Source of the DNA: an uncultured bacterium
Lineage (GTDB): Bacteria; Bacillota_I; Bacilli_A; RF39; UBA660
Direction: 5' to 3'
Length of the DNA: 64,000 nt
Assembly: GCA_905215145.1 (NCBI GenBank)
Contig: CAJMOW010000001.1
Span: 1-64,000 of the forward strand
In this document: in pieces, positions 1 through 8,291 of the stretch
Numbering within the stretch: position 1 is the stretch's first letter
Layout: every line of letters begins with the position of its first letter
Notes under the pieces: generated by a model
Told to the model about the DNA's origin: nothing
Databases searched by the model: none
What the model saw: the letters and a program-made list of their open reading frames with translations, nothing else
Translations under genes and position numbers: made by a program

Positions 1-74
1 TGCTACCAAGTATAAAAACCACTTAGAATTTTAAGTTAAGATTTTATTACTAAGAGCTTTTACATAAATACAAT

Positions 75-272
75 ATGAAAAAGATAAATATTATTAATAT
101 TATAGGTGAAGGATATAACTGTAATATCAATTTCAATCATGTTGTATCTTGCTTTCATGATACAAATAAAAGAAGTGTTTGTATACAGTATAATACTATA
201 GTTGATGATTATCCATTTAAAGTTAACTATTTAAATGTTATAGAAGTTAATTATTTAGGTGAAAAATTGTAA
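75..272 (+). CDS. hypothetical protein, 65 aa
   Basis: Short open frame beginning with MKKINIINIIGEG and ending in TAA, 11 bases before the next gene. I see no recognisable domain, signal peptide or membrane segment. It opens the plus-strand run and is probably co-transcribed with the following gene. The 74 bases before it hold no gene I can support, although a few codons of an upstream gene may end near position 34. Confidence 0.55.
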   Translation: MKKINIINIIGEGYNCNINFNHVVSCFHDTNKRSVCIQYNTIVDDYPFKVNYLNVIEVNYLGEKL

Positions 273-283
273 TAGTAAAATTT

Positions 284-613
284 ATGATACCATTCAAAGT
301 ATTATGGTTAGAATATAATAAAAATAAACCAACCTATTATGATATAATGCCTTACCTAGTTAGAAAGTATAATGATGCTTATAAAGCAGATAAACCTTCT
401 AAAGAAAGTTTTGAGCAGTGTAAGGATTTTGTAACGAGAAAATTAATATATCAATACTGGGCTAGATGTGAATATGAATTTATAATTGCACATTGGCCAT
501 ACAAAGAGGATAGCCCACTGAAAGATTCTTATAAAATAGATATATTTGAGCAATGTAAGATGAATATAGATATTATTACTAGAGTTTTTATGAAGAATAT
601 TCAAAAACTTTAG
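284..613 (+). CDS. conserved hypothetical phage protein, 109 aa
   Basis: Starts ATG and ends TAG, which shows TAG is a stop here. The centre carries YWARCEYE followed by an acidic KIDIFEQ segment and a helical C-terminus. This arrangement is familiar from uncharacterised small proteins of Bacteroidales and Clostridia phages, but I know no function. It lies directly upstream of the split tRNA-Arg gene (8 bases). Confidence 0.7.
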   Translation: MIPFKVLWLEYNKNKPTYYDIMPYLVRKYNDAYKADKPSKESFEQCKDFVTRKLIYQYWARCEYEFIIAHWPYKEDSPLKDSYKIDIFEQCKMNIDIITRVFMKNIQKL

Positions 614-620
614 TTGTATT

Positions 621-1053
621 GCTCCTATAGCTCAATTGGATAGAGCAACAGCCTTTAATTGTTGGAGCACGTTTAAGCGTGAAAATTGTGGTAAATTCGG
701 TAAAAGTGAAATAAGATGGTAAAATCTATACGAATCAGCTTTCTAAGAAAGTCTAAGGTCCTGAAATATGGGTAGCTGATAATACCGAGCTAAATTAGAG
801 TAGATATACTGTGAAGAATATAAGTTTTCTATACTGCGTAAAATAGGTAGAGTACTTAGTAGGTTAAAAATTAAAAACATATACTTCTTTAAGTTTCTGT
901 TTACTCTATAAATGTGTAGAGACTAAACACTGCACTTGTTTATCAAGTTGATATAGTCCAGACCACAAATATATACCACTGGTGGTATATAGCAGTGAAA
1001 ACTGTAGTGGTAAGCTAAGCTGTAGGTTACAGGTTCGAATCCTGTTAGGAGCA
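621..1053 (+). tRNA. tRNA-Arg(UCU), interrupted by a group I intron
   Basis: The 5' exon is 621-655 and the 3' exon 1015-1053. The acceptor arms GCTCCTA and TAGGAGC pair, the D-arm AGCTCAATTGGATAGAGC is typical of bacterial tRNA-Arg (A20 included), and the T-arm is ACAGG-TTCGAAT-CCTGT. Anticodon stem halves ACAGC and GCTGT pair only after removal of 656-1014, giving the 7-base loop CTTCTAA with anticodon UCU. No CCA is encoded. The intron lies after position 34, within the anticodon. AGA is a common Arg codon in this AT-rich sequence, so the tRNA would support phage translation. Lys(UUU) was considered, but it would need an intron not ending in G. Confidence 0.82.
656..1014 (+). ncRNA. group I intron 1 (in tRNA-Arg), no endonuclease gene
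   Basis: A 359-nt insertion in the anticodon loop that begins after a U and ends in G, as group I introns do. It contains the GATATAGTCCAGACCAC segment, also partly seen in the tRNA-Trp intron (CCAGACCACAAA), and the same 3' end, TGGTAAG. No open frame of useful length on the plus strand. A 65-codon minus-strand frame over it is a shadow of the RNA. Confidence 0.8.
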
Positions 1054-1069
1054 CTAATAACATTATAAC

Positions 1070-1261
1070 ATGGAAAAAATAAAAACGTACTGCTCGAATT
1101 GTCGCAAAGAAACTATTCATGTAATTTGAACAGAAGATGGATACGGAGCTTATGGTGTCTGTAGAGTAATTTCTTCAATATTATCGTTAGGAATGTCCAA
1201 CTTATATTGTGATACTATTTGTAAGTGCCTAAGCTGTAATAGAAAAAGAATAATCAAGTAA
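1070..1261 (+). CDS. small zinc-ribbon-like protein, 63 aa
   Basis: This frame is only open if TGA (1127-1129) is read as Trp, giving HVIWTEDGYG. Two CxxC pairs, CSNC near residue 8 and CKCLSC near residue 53, suggest a metal-binding ribbon or knuckle. It starts 17 bases after the tRNA-Arg gene and may share its transcript. Function unknown; such small Cys proteins are common in phage early regions. Confidence 0.65.
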
Positions 1262-1291
1262 CGAAAATTTTATCTAACTAAAATATAATTT

Positions 1292-1561
1292 ATGGAATTC
1301 TTATATTGCTGGGTTATATGTATAATTATTAATCATATTATTCTCTATGTTTATTGGAGGATAAAATCTAAAGAAGGAACTACTCTAGGAGATATGTATT
1401 TATACTATACTGAGGATAAATATATTAGTAATTTTATCTTTATAGTATTCGTTTGGACTCCTTTAAATTTTATTCCAATTATTGCTTGTATTATATTAAT
1501 AATTTTTAGTTTATTTTCTCATTTAAGAATTAGATGACTATGAAAATACTTCTTTGGGTAG
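1292..1561 (+). CDS. small membrane protein, 89 aa
   Basis: Two hydrophobic stretches (about residues 4-21 and 46-75) flank a polar loop with LGDMYLYYTEDKY, so a two-helix inner-membrane protein is likely. Under the standard code it would stop at 1537. With TGA as Trp it continues RWLWKYFFG and stops at TAG 1559-1561, overlapping the next gene by 22 bases. Function not recognised. Confidence 0.6.
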
Positions 1562-1884
1562 ATGACGCCCGTAATCCAATGGAAGATGATTGAATGAACT
1601 TCAGTCCAATTGGAAGAAATTGTAAAGTTGTATGGGCCCAATCTTATCAAGAAGCAATTGATTTTCTTGAAAAAGAATGGCCTGACTCTATTTGCTTGGA
1701 TCATGATTTAGGAGAGGAAAAATCTGGATATGATATAGCCAAGTATATTGTAGATAAATGTATAGATGAAGGGTATATCCTTCCACAATTTGCAAGTCAA
1801 TCTGCAAATCCTGTAGGTCGAGCAAACATCTTAGGAATATTAAATAACTATAAAAGAATAACTCAGAAAATTTTAACTTGGTAA
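1540..1884 (+). CDS. receiver-like (cREC-type) domain protein
   Basis: The protein begins MKILLWVDDARNP, has CLDHDLG mid-way and SANPVGRANI near the end. This is the signature of the stand-alone receiver-fold family predicted to process cyclic phosphates (cREC), found in phages beside RNA-repair enzymes. The N-terminal DD and central DHD are the expected acidic pocket. One TGA codon (DDW) is read as Trp. An ATG at 1534 adds two residues; I prefer 1540 because MKILLWVDD matches family starts. The substrate is not known, and a link with the RNA ligase and kinase genes at 39.5-41.8 kb is only a suggestion. Confidence 0.72.
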
Positions 1885-1886
1885 TA

Positions 1887-2315
1887 ATGGAATCACATAT
1901 TACTTTTGATACTGCTAAACTTGCAAAGGAAAAACATTATATGGATGGAAATAGAATATCCAAACTATTTCCAAAATTAGGATATGTAAATTGTAGCCCT
2001 TGTTATGATGAAAAAGGAGTGCTTTGGAATTGTAAGTTTTATGATCCTACAGATAATTATTATTTAGCTCCAACTCAATCTAAACTTCAAAAATGGTTAA
2101 GAGATATTCATAAAATACATATTATAATAATTCCCACTATTCATGGATATTGGACATACAAAATCGTTGATATTCAGATGGATCCTTCTAAGAAAATTGT
2201 AAGACCTCCTCATAGTATAGAGGCAAGTGGAGTAGATTATAATACATATGAAGAAGCTTTAGAATCAGCTTTTTTGGAAGCTTTAAAAACATGGATATAC
2301 CTTCTAAAATTTTAG
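1887..2315 (+). CDS. conserved hypothetical phage protein, 142 aa
   Basis: Begins with MESHITFDTAKLAKEKHY; a start of the form 'FDTAKLAKEKGF' is widespread among short phage proteins of unknown function. The central part has TQSKLQKWLRDIHKIHI and a C-terminal region of alternating charge. ATG 1887 follows the TAA of the previous gene by two bases, and the gene overlaps the next by 25 bases, so translation is probably coupled. Confidence 0.65.
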   Translation: MESHITFDTAKLAKEKHYMDGNRISKLFPKLGYVNCSPCYDEKGVLWNCKFYDPTDNYYLAPTQSKLQKWLRDIHKIHIIIIPTIHGYWTYKIVDIQMDPSKKIVRPPHSIEASGVDYNTYEEALESAFLEALKTWIYLLKF

Positions 2316-2770
2316 CTTATTGGGTTCCTTCTATAGTAGTTATACTTATAAGTTTGAATCTACATTACTCTGAATTTAGTAACTATGTAAATACTAATTC
2401 ATATCAATGTGAGATTATAGGAGGAGAAAAGATATCTGGAGGCTATAAAACTAATGGTAAGATGTATCTTATTGCAAAAGATATAAAAACTAATAAAATA
2501 CTTAGTTTTGAGGCTACTCCAGAAGATTACCATATGTACCATAACAAACCTGGTGCTATATTAACATATAAACTTAAAGGGTGGGTAGTATCTAATAACA
2601 AAACATACAAAGTGTATAGAGATATTTTTATAGTGTCAATTGCTCTTTTATTTGCAATTACTATAGGATCTCTAATAATGTCAGAGTATGATTCAACTTT
2701 TATACATTTTGCAAAATCTTCAGCTATTTTATTTGTTACTACTATTATCTCTTATAATCTTATTATATAA
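2291..2770 (+). CDS. membrane protein with three predicted TM segments, 159 aa
   Basis: One N-terminal hydrophobic helix (about residues 5-22) precedes a soluble domain with GGEKISGGYK and LSFEATPEDYH. Two C-terminal hydrophobic helices (about 110-128 and 138-158) follow. The soluble domain faces one side of the membrane, but the topology is not resolved. Overlaps the upstream gene; the next gene starts two bases after its stop. Function unknown. Confidence 0.6.
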   Translation: MDIPSKILAYWVPSIVVILISLNLHYSEFSNYVNTNSYQCEIIGGEKISGGYKTNGKMYLIAKDIKTNKILSFEATPEDYHMYHNKPGAILTYKLKGWVVSNNKTYKVYRDIFIVSIALLFAITIGSLIMSEYDSTFIHFAKSSAILFVTTIISYNLII

Positions 2771-2771
2771 T

Positions 2772-3629
2772 ATGATTTATGATCCAAAAACTAATATTGT
2801 CTTTTGGGATGAACTTTTAAAAATTCCCGAGTTTAAAGCATTATCAGAAACTCCTCAGAATATACTTTGGCATAAAGAGGGAGACGCTTTCACCCATACT
2901 TGTATGGTTACAAAATGTATGTTGAAGCATATTGAAAATAGTAATGAAGTACTTTTTCAAGACATAGACTATCGAAATATTCTAGTCTTTGCTGCTCTAT
3001 TACATGATATAGGTAAACCAGTTACTACAAAAAAGGAAGAAGATGGACTTTATCACTGCAAGGACCACGCTATTAAAGGAGTTCCAATTGCAGAACATAT
3101 CTTAGATGTATACGTCTCTGATATTAAGCCTCAATATAAGAGGGCTATTCTTTCTTTGGTAAGGTGTCACATGCAACCTCTCTATATTTTAAAACAAAGA
3201 GATATCAAGTCAGCTATTTTAAGATTAGTTAATAATTTAGAGTATATCGACTTTGAAGCATTGCTACTATTAAAGAAATGTGATTGTGAAGGATCAATAC
3301 CTGAATCAGATGATCACCATGAGGAAACTTTGAGGAGTGTACGTGAATTATATTATGAGGTGTGTAGTTATCCCGCACAAACTAAAGTTTGGATTGAGAA
3401 GTTAAAAGATACTAATACTTGTAATTATAAACCAGGTTGTCATCCAAATGGAATCAATAAAGGATATCTTACTCAAGGATATTTAAGTCTGCCTATAACC
3501 GTAGGATTCAGAACTTGTCTTGGATTTTGCTTTTCAACTTCTCCTGTAACCAAGATCGTAGATAAAAACCATTTTCATACTCAAAATTCCGTATATAAAA
3601 TTACAGAAGTAAAAGATAGTGAGCTCTAA
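2772..3629 (+). CDS. HD-domain phosphohydrolase, 285 aa
   Basis: Contains the ordered HD signature: FTHTCMVTKCMLKH, then LLHDIGKP, then the downstream His/Asp segment KDHAIKGVPIAEHIL. These are metal ligands of the HD superfamily, which hydrolyses phosphate esters of nucleotides or RNA. The 'HDIGKP' spacing resembles the HD domain of tRNA nucleotidyltransferases, but no polymerase domain is present. The start at 2772 directly follows the previous stop. A longer upstream extension in the same frame runs through the previous gene and is not needed. Substrate unknown. Confidence 0.75.
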   Translation: MIYDPKTNIVFWDELLKIPEFKALSETPQNILWHKEGDAFTHTCMVTKCMLKHIENSNEVLFQDIDYRNILVFAALLHDIGKPVTTKKEEDGLYHCKDHAIKGVPIAEHILDVYVSDIKPQYKRAILSLVRCHMQPLYILKQRDIKSAILRLVNNLEYIDFEALLLLKKCDCEGSIPESDDHHEETLRSVRELYYEVCSYPAQTKVWIEKLKDTNTCNYKPGCHPNGINKGYLTQGYLSLPITVGFRTCLGFCFSTSPVTKIVDKNHFHTQNSVYKITEVKDSEL

Positions 3630-3671
3630 TTTGTTATGGCTCCTAAACTATAAGTGATAAAAAATTAAACT

Positions 3672-4457
3672 ATGCATTATTTATTATATAATGGTAACAG
3701 TACAAATACTGTTTTATTTATCTTAAGCAGGCACGGATATACATTAAACTATCCTAAGGTAAGTATATCTTTATTACTTTCAGGACACCCTTATAAGATT
3801 TTAATTGATACGAATAAAAAATCTTATTATGTTGTCGCATATAATCAAAATATTCATTACCTTACTGGAGATAGTAATGTTTTTTGCTCAGATGATCATA
3901 ATACTATCTTTAGGGAATTAGGTATTAATAATATAGAAAAGAACCAGCTTGCTCTACATAGTAACATTATTCTAAGGTCAGAAGAGGATCTATTACGATT
4001 ACTTGATTCACCTAAATTAGGATCAAACGAAATATCTATTATGGATCAGTTTAAAGAAATTCTAGGTAAAGAAGAAAATAAGCTTGAAGATAATGAAACA
4101 GATTCTAATCTTAATGATGATTTTAAGTCTGAGTTTTTACCAGGACGAATAGTACAGTTAACAGTTAGAAACCAAGAATACCTCGGATTTATTATCTCCT
4201 CTGGAACTATTATTTATGTTAACAATAAAGGAGAAATTAAAGGTTATTTAAGGGGCTGCTTAGATTCCCCTAAAGATGGTAACTTCTATCAAGTTAAGAA
4301 GATCTTTGTTCCAACACCATATTGTTTCAAGCTTAGTGACTATAAGAAAATGGATGTTGCTTGGCCAAAAGTAAAAAATAAGGTTGTAAAGAAAACAGTC
4401 TCAGAAATTGAGGAAGAACTTGGACTAGAACCAGGTACTTTAGAGATTCAACAGTAA
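3672..4457 (+). CDS. hypothetical protein, 261 aa
   Basis: No domain recognised. The N-terminal third begins MHYLLYNGNSTNTVLF, the middle holds an acidic linker (about residues 133-152, rich in E, D and N), and the C-terminal part FLPGRIVQLTVRNQEYLG looks beta-rich. Starts 42 bases after the HD gene and ends TAA. Its single Trp (MDVAWPK) is TGG, so the frame gives no evidence on the code. Confidence 0.55.
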   Translation: MHYLLYNGNSTNTVLFILSRHGYTLNYPKVSISLLLSGHPYKILIDTNKKSYYVVAYNQNIHYLTGDSNVFCSDDHNTIFRELGINNIEKNQLALHSNIILRSEEDLLRLLDSPKLGSNEISIMDQFKEILGKEENKLEDNETDSNLNDDFKSEFLPGRIVQLTVRNQEYLGFIISSGTIIYVNNKGEIKGYLRGCLDSPKDGNFYQVKKIFVPTPYCFKLSDYKKMDVAWPKVKNKVVKKTVSEIEEELGLEPGTLEIQQ

Positions 4458-4483
4458 AGCAAAATTGAAATTCTGTTTTTATC

Positions 4484-4624
4484 ATGGGTAAATTTATTCG
4501 AGGTAATCAATTAGACGAATATAATAGGTACGAGGAAGAGATTACTCGTCCAAATAAGAAAAAGAAAGTAAAAAAGTTTAGGGATACTGAAGAACAGAAA
4601 AACAAACTAATTAAAAGAGACTAA
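4484..4624 (+). CDS. small basic protein, 46 aa
   Basis: ATG at 4484 opens a 46-codon frame, MGKFIRGNQLDEYNRYEEE, followed by a lysine-rich tail (KKKKVKKFRD) and TAA. Its stop lies two bases before the ATG of the IMPDH-like gene, which fits translational coupling. The basic tail suggests nucleic-acid or ribosome binding, but that is inference. Confidence 0.5.
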   Translation: MGKFIRGNQLDEYNRYEEEITRPNKKKKVKKFRDTEEQKNKLIKRD

Positions 4625-4626
4625 AA

Positions 4627-5703
4627 ATGACGTATGGGTTAAATGATATTTGTTTAGTACCAGCTAGAACCAGTAGAGTAGAACATCGTGCAGACTGTAA
4701 TCCATATAACTTTGATGGTATGTTACCGTTATTTACTGCTCCCATGAATTCTATTGTTAATGAAAATAATTATGAAGTTTTTCTTAGAAATAAGATCAAT
4801 ACAATTATTCCAAGGGGAGTAGATTATGGCAAACGATGGGAGTTGTCTACAAGGACGTTCGTTGCACTTGGCTTGTCTGAGTTTGAGAAATTTATTATAG
4901 ACTTTGAAAATATATATGATACTACAAGTGATATCCGTTATGTGTGCATTGATATTGCTAATGGCCATATGTTAAAGTTAATTGATCTATGCTCACGAGC
5001 AAAGTCTATGTTTGGAGGTCGATTGTCACTGATGGCGGGTAATATTGCGAACCCTGATACTTATACTGATTATTCACTAGCAGGAATTGATTTTGTACGA
5101 ATAGGTATCGGAGGAGGTTCTGTATGTACTACTTCTGCTAATGGTGGAATACACTATGCAATGGCTTCTTTAATTAAAGAAGTTGCTGATAAAAAGTGGG
5201 CTATAGAAAAATGTATTGAAGAAACAAAAGTAGTTAATATAGCGGGTGACTCTGGTTTTTACTTGGGTTGTAACTCAATAACTCATCCATACAAAAGTGT
5301 TCCATTTATTATTGCGGACGGAGGATTTGATAATTATGATAAGATTATTAAAGCACTAGCTCTTGGAGCTGATTATGTAATGGTTGGGAAACTCTTTGCA
5401 CAATCTCAAGAAGCCTGTGGAGAGTTACTACCTGTTACAGATCCAAATCTAGGACTCAGGCGTAAATACTATGGTATGTCTACTAAAAAAGCACAGATAG
5501 AAATAGGAAACCAAAAACTCAAAACTGCTGAGGGTATTGAAACCACAGTTCCAGTTTTGTATAAGTTACAAGATTGGTGTGAAAATTTCGTTGACTACTT
5601 AAGGTCAATGATGAGTTATTCAGATTCTTTTGACCTTTTAGAGTTTAGAAAGACTAAATATAGAATTGTTAGTCCATTAGAATATTTATCATTTTTCAAA
5701 TAA
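4627..5703 (+). CDS. IMP dehydrogenase / GMP reductase family protein, 358 aa
   Basis: The (beta/alpha)8 barrel family that interconverts IMP with XMP or GMP. The N-terminus YGLNDICLVPARTSRVEHRA and TAPMNSIV match the family start. The catalytic loop is GIGGGSVCTTSANGG (about residues 158-172), with the Cys that forms the covalent nucleotide adduct. IADGGF and ALGADYVMVGKLFA follow as the phosphate-binding segment, then KYYGMSTKKAQ as the flap. It lacks a CBS insert, as in GMP reductases and short IMPDHs, so I cannot say which reaction it performs. It heads the amidoligase region and would act in host or phage purine supply. Confidence 0.82.
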   Translation: MTYGLNDICLVPARTSRVEHRADCNPYNFDGMLPLFTAPMNSIVNENNYEVFLRNKINTIIPRGVDYGKRWELSTRTFVALGLSEFEKFIIDFENIYDTTSDIRYVCIDIANGHMLKLIDLCSRAKSMFGGRLSLMAGNIANPDTYTDYSLAGIDFVRIGIGGGSVCTTSANGGIHYAMASLIKEVADKKWAIEKCIEETKVVNIAGDSGFYLGCNSITHPYKSVPFIIADGGFDNYDKIIKALALGADYVMVGKLFAQSQEACGELLPVTDPNLGLRRKYYGMSTKKAQIEIGNQKLKTAEGIETTVPVLYKLQDWCENFVDYLRSMMSYSDSFDLLEFRKTKYRIVSPLEYLSFFK

Positions 5704-5717
5704 AAATAAAAATAGTT

Positions 5718-6260
5718 ATGTTTGAACAAGGAGACAAAGTTATCATTAAAAATCTTGATTGTTTACTTAAGGATAATCTACTCAAGGAAGCACCTGACTT
5801 AGAAGGTGTTTATTGTAACAAAGACATGAAATATGTCTTATTTTCTGATTTTCCCTATTTTGGTAATGTTGCTGTTATTGAGGATGTAGATAAGAATGAC
5901 CCAGATATTCCATATTTTCTATCTATAGGCATATGGGTACCTGAATTTATGATTATCCCATATGACGAGGTTGTTCCTAACCCTGAACCTAAAGCTATCC
6001 CAGTAGAGGATAATATTGACCAAAAGGTATATATTAATAAATTTAATAATAAACCATTTGGAAAAGTATTCCTCAAATTAATTGCTCTTGATAAGAAGGT
6101 CGCAGAATTCTCGGCCACTCAATTTAGCAAACTAAAAAAACACGAACTACAGTATATTGCAAAGCTTTTACAGGACCATGGGGCTGAATTTGCTGATTAT
6201 AATAAGTTAACCCAGAAGGAACTGGCTGTGTACTGCTATAATAAGGCATTAGAACTATAG
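5718..6260 (+). CDS. hypothetical protein, 180 aa
   Basis: The N-terminal half MFEQGDKVIIKNLDCLL looks like a small beta-barrel. The C-terminal 45 residues FSKLKKHELQYIAKLLQDHG...LTQKELAVYCYNKALEL form two helices resembling a SAP- or Rho-N-like motif (leucine spacing plus a basic patch). Stops with TAG one base before the ATP-grasp gene, so it belongs to the amidoligase operon. Function unrecognised. Confidence 0.6.
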   Translation: MFEQGDKVIIKNLDCLLKDNLLKEAPDLEGVYCNKDMKYVLFSDFPYFGNVAVIEDVDKNDPDIPYFLSIGIWVPEFMIIPYDEVVPNPEPKAIPVEDNIDQKVYINKFNNKPFGKVFLKLIALDKKVAEFSATQFSKLKKHELQYIAKLLQDHGAEFADYNKLTQKELAVYCYNKALEL

Positions 6261-6261
6261 T

Positions 6262-7005
6262 ATGTTAAAACTTCGAGTTTTCAGTCCAAATACAAGTTGT
6301 GCTCCTTTACGTAGTATACCTTTTAATCAAAGAGTACTACTACGTTTAGGGAGCACAACTCCTTTAATTTCTAAATATAAATATTTAGAAATTAATACTA
6401 TAGAGGGAGTTAAAACTTCTGGGAACAAAATATTAATGAAGCAGGCCTTTGACAAGGCAGGTGTATCTCATAGTGAGTGGATTAGTTCTTCTAACAAAGC
6501 AAGTATTTATAAGTTTTTCATGCAGCACAAAATTCTTATAGCAAAACATAAACATTCATCGAAAGGGAAGAATATTTATTATATTGATAATCCCAAATCT
6601 TTAGACGATCTATGTAATAATGTCAATATAAAAGATTTTGTGTTTGAAAAGTATTACTTCTTTCCAAATGAATATAGAGTACATGTTGATGTTCATCATG
6701 GTTGTTTCTATGCCTGTAAAAAGGTGTTGAGACAAGATGCTGAAATACAGTGGCATAAACATGCTGACAACTCAACATTTGTTTTAGTAACGAGAGAGCA
6801 CAAATTACCTGGATGTTGGGAAAATATAATTAGTGATTGTATTAAGGCATTAAAGCAAATGAACCTTACAATTGCCTGCTTTGATATATTGTGCGGTGGT
6901 GATAGTTATATCATTGTTGAAAGTAATACAGCTCCTTCTCTGGCTTCTTTTGGGATAACTTATTATGGGAATCATTTAAAAAAATACTATGATACTAGAT
7001 TTTAG
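6262..7005 (+). CDS. ATP-grasp ligase, 247 aa
   Basis: ATP-grasp carboxylate-amine ligases activate a carboxyl group as an acyl phosphate. Family features: NKILMKQAFDKAGV (entry helix), ILIAKHKHSSKGKNIYY (the lysine-containing P-loop-like grasp), FEKYYFFPNEYRVHVDV, and the C-terminal metal-binding stretch ACFDILCGGDSYIIVESNTA (D, E and N ligands). The length fits RimK-like phage enzymes. It is followed, with overlaps, by a putative partner protein, a glutaminase and two amidoligases. A role in building a peptide or amide-linked modification is inferred from that setting; the substrate is unknown. Confidence 0.75.
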   Translation: MLKLRVFSPNTSCAPLRSIPFNQRVLLRLGSTTPLISKYKYLEINTIEGVKTSGNKILMKQAFDKAGVSHSEWISSSNKASIYKFFMQHKILIAKHKHSSKGKNIYYIDNPKSLDDLCNNVNIKDFVFEKYYFFPNEYRVHVDVHHGCFYACKKVLRQDAEIQWHKHADNSTFVLVTREHKLPGCWENIISDCIKALKQMNLTIACFDILCGGDSYIIVESNTAPSLASFGITYYGNHLKKYYDTRF

Positions 7006-7687
7006 AGGAAAAGAATATAAATGTAATTACTATGCTGGTAATTACTTTTATGAAAATATGGCTTGTTTTAGTAACGGGTGTGATCAAGGAAGATTTAATG
7101 ATTATTATTATGCTACTATTATATGGCCTAGAGGTAAACAAGTTCAGCTTAATTACTGTGCATTTGATACGGGAACATTAATTGAGTACTTTAAGGAAAT
7201 CTCAAGACTACTAGGGTTTACATTAATATCTCTTGTACGGAGGGAACATTCATACAAATTACAATTTAAGTGTGCTCCTGACTGTAGATTCTTTGTCTAC
7301 GTTGCTATGTATATTAGATATGTATACGAAAATCCTTTTTGGTTATTATTACACGCTGCATGGCAAAATAGAGCAAACTTCCCAGAATTGGATATTACTC
7401 AAATTATGCAACTTTATATTACATTGTTTTATGATGGAAGAAGATGTCATTGCCCAGGATTATATGGCCTAACATTTTATAACATTAATCCTAAGTGCCA
7501 GTTTAGTTTAATTAAAAGAGACTTTAACTATAATGAAAGTTTTTGTAAGATTATAGCTAAACATAGTAGTTTGTGCCATTTGCTTCGAGTATTTAACTCG
7601 AAGCAATTACCTCAAATTGTCAAGGGAATTAATTTTATAGCGAATGAATACTATGCTAAAAACAAAAAAAGTATATGTCGTTGGTAA
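6989..7687 (+). CDS. uncharacterised protein of the amidoligase cluster, 232 aa
   Basis: No domain recognised. It has many aromatic residues, cysteines in GRRCHCPGLYG and KCAPDCRFF, and several YIxxLF-type helical stretches. It overlaps the ATP-grasp gene by 17 bases and the glutaminase gene by 44, so it is embedded in the operon and may be a structural partner, substrate protein or uncharacterised enzyme of this pathway. All four Trp codons are TGG. Confidence 0.6.
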   Translation: MILDFRGKEYKCNYYAGNYFYENMACFSNGCDQGRFNDYYYATIIWPRGKQVQLNYCAFDTGTLIEYFKEISRLLGFTLISLVRREHSYKLQFKCAPDCRFFVYVAMYIRYVYENPFWLLLHAAWQNRANFPELDITQIMQLYITLFYDGRRCHCPGLYGLTFYNINPKCQFSLIKRDFNYNESFCKIIAKHSSLCHLLRVFNSKQLPQIVKGINFIANEYYAKNKKSICRW

Positions 7688-8291
7688 TCAAGTACACTAT
7701 GCTAATTTTATTACTAAGCGTGAGCTAGTAGATGATATTAACGATGCAGATATTGTTATTTTTACAGGTGGAGAAGATGTACACCCTTCTTTGTATAACT
7801 GTAAACCTCATCCTACTACTTGTGCTAATTTACAAAGGGATCTCGCAGAAAAGAAAGAATTTGAGAAAATCAGACCTGATCAGTTAGCTGTGGGGATCTG
7901 CCGAGGCAGTCAATATTTATGTATTATGAATGGTGGTATACTTATTCAGAATGTAGAAAATCATACTATTCGAACAACTCACCCTATTACAGAGGTAAGT
8001 ACGAATAAAATATATGAAATTACTAGTACACATCATCAAATGCAGTATCCATTTATAATACCAGCTAAGTATTGGACATGTTTGTTTTATTCAACTGGTC
8101 GTCGGTCAAGTATATATGAGGGAGATAATGTTAAGCTTCCTCCTTATGAACCTGAAATTGTTTTGTATGACAGGCCAAATCTTCCAAAGTGTTTGGCTAT
8201 CCAAGGACATCCTGAATATATGAGACCTGAATCACCAATTGTTATAAGAATAAATGAAATAATTGATAAATTAATATCAGATGAAAATTAA
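7644..8291 (+). CDS. class I glutamine amidotransferase (peptidase C26-like), 215 aa
   Basis: Triad-type glutaminase. The nucleophile elbow is VGICRGSQYL (Cys about residue 92), and the His-Glu pair is in IQGHPEYM near the C-terminus. FTGGEDVHPSLY early in the protein matches gamma-glutamyl hydrolase/C26 enzymes, which cleave gamma-glutamyl amides and can provide ammonia. ATG 7644 or 7653 are both possible. The gene overlaps both neighbours. In phiEco32-type clusters this enzyme accompanies amidoligases and probably trims or transfers glutamyl amides, which is inference. Confidence 0.82.
   Translation: MNTMLKTKKVYVVGNQVHYANFITKRELVDDINDADIVIFTGGEDVHPSLYNCKPHPTTCANLQRDLAEKKEFEKIRPDQLAVGICRGSQYLCIMNGGILIQNVENHTIRTTHPITEVSTNKIYEITSTHHQMQYPFIIPAKYWTCLFYSTGRRSSIYEGDNVKLPPYEPEIVLYDRPNLPKCLAIQGHPEYMRPESPIVIRINEIIDKLISDEN

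Noticed and set aside
1..74. C-terminal end of an upstream gene
   Set aside because: Two frames end in TAA or TAG near 15-34, but too few codons are present to choose.
923..1120. Minus-strand open frame of 65 codons
   Set aside because: It lies over the tRNA-Arg intron and the 3' tRNA exon and has no conserved features; a shadow of the RNA.
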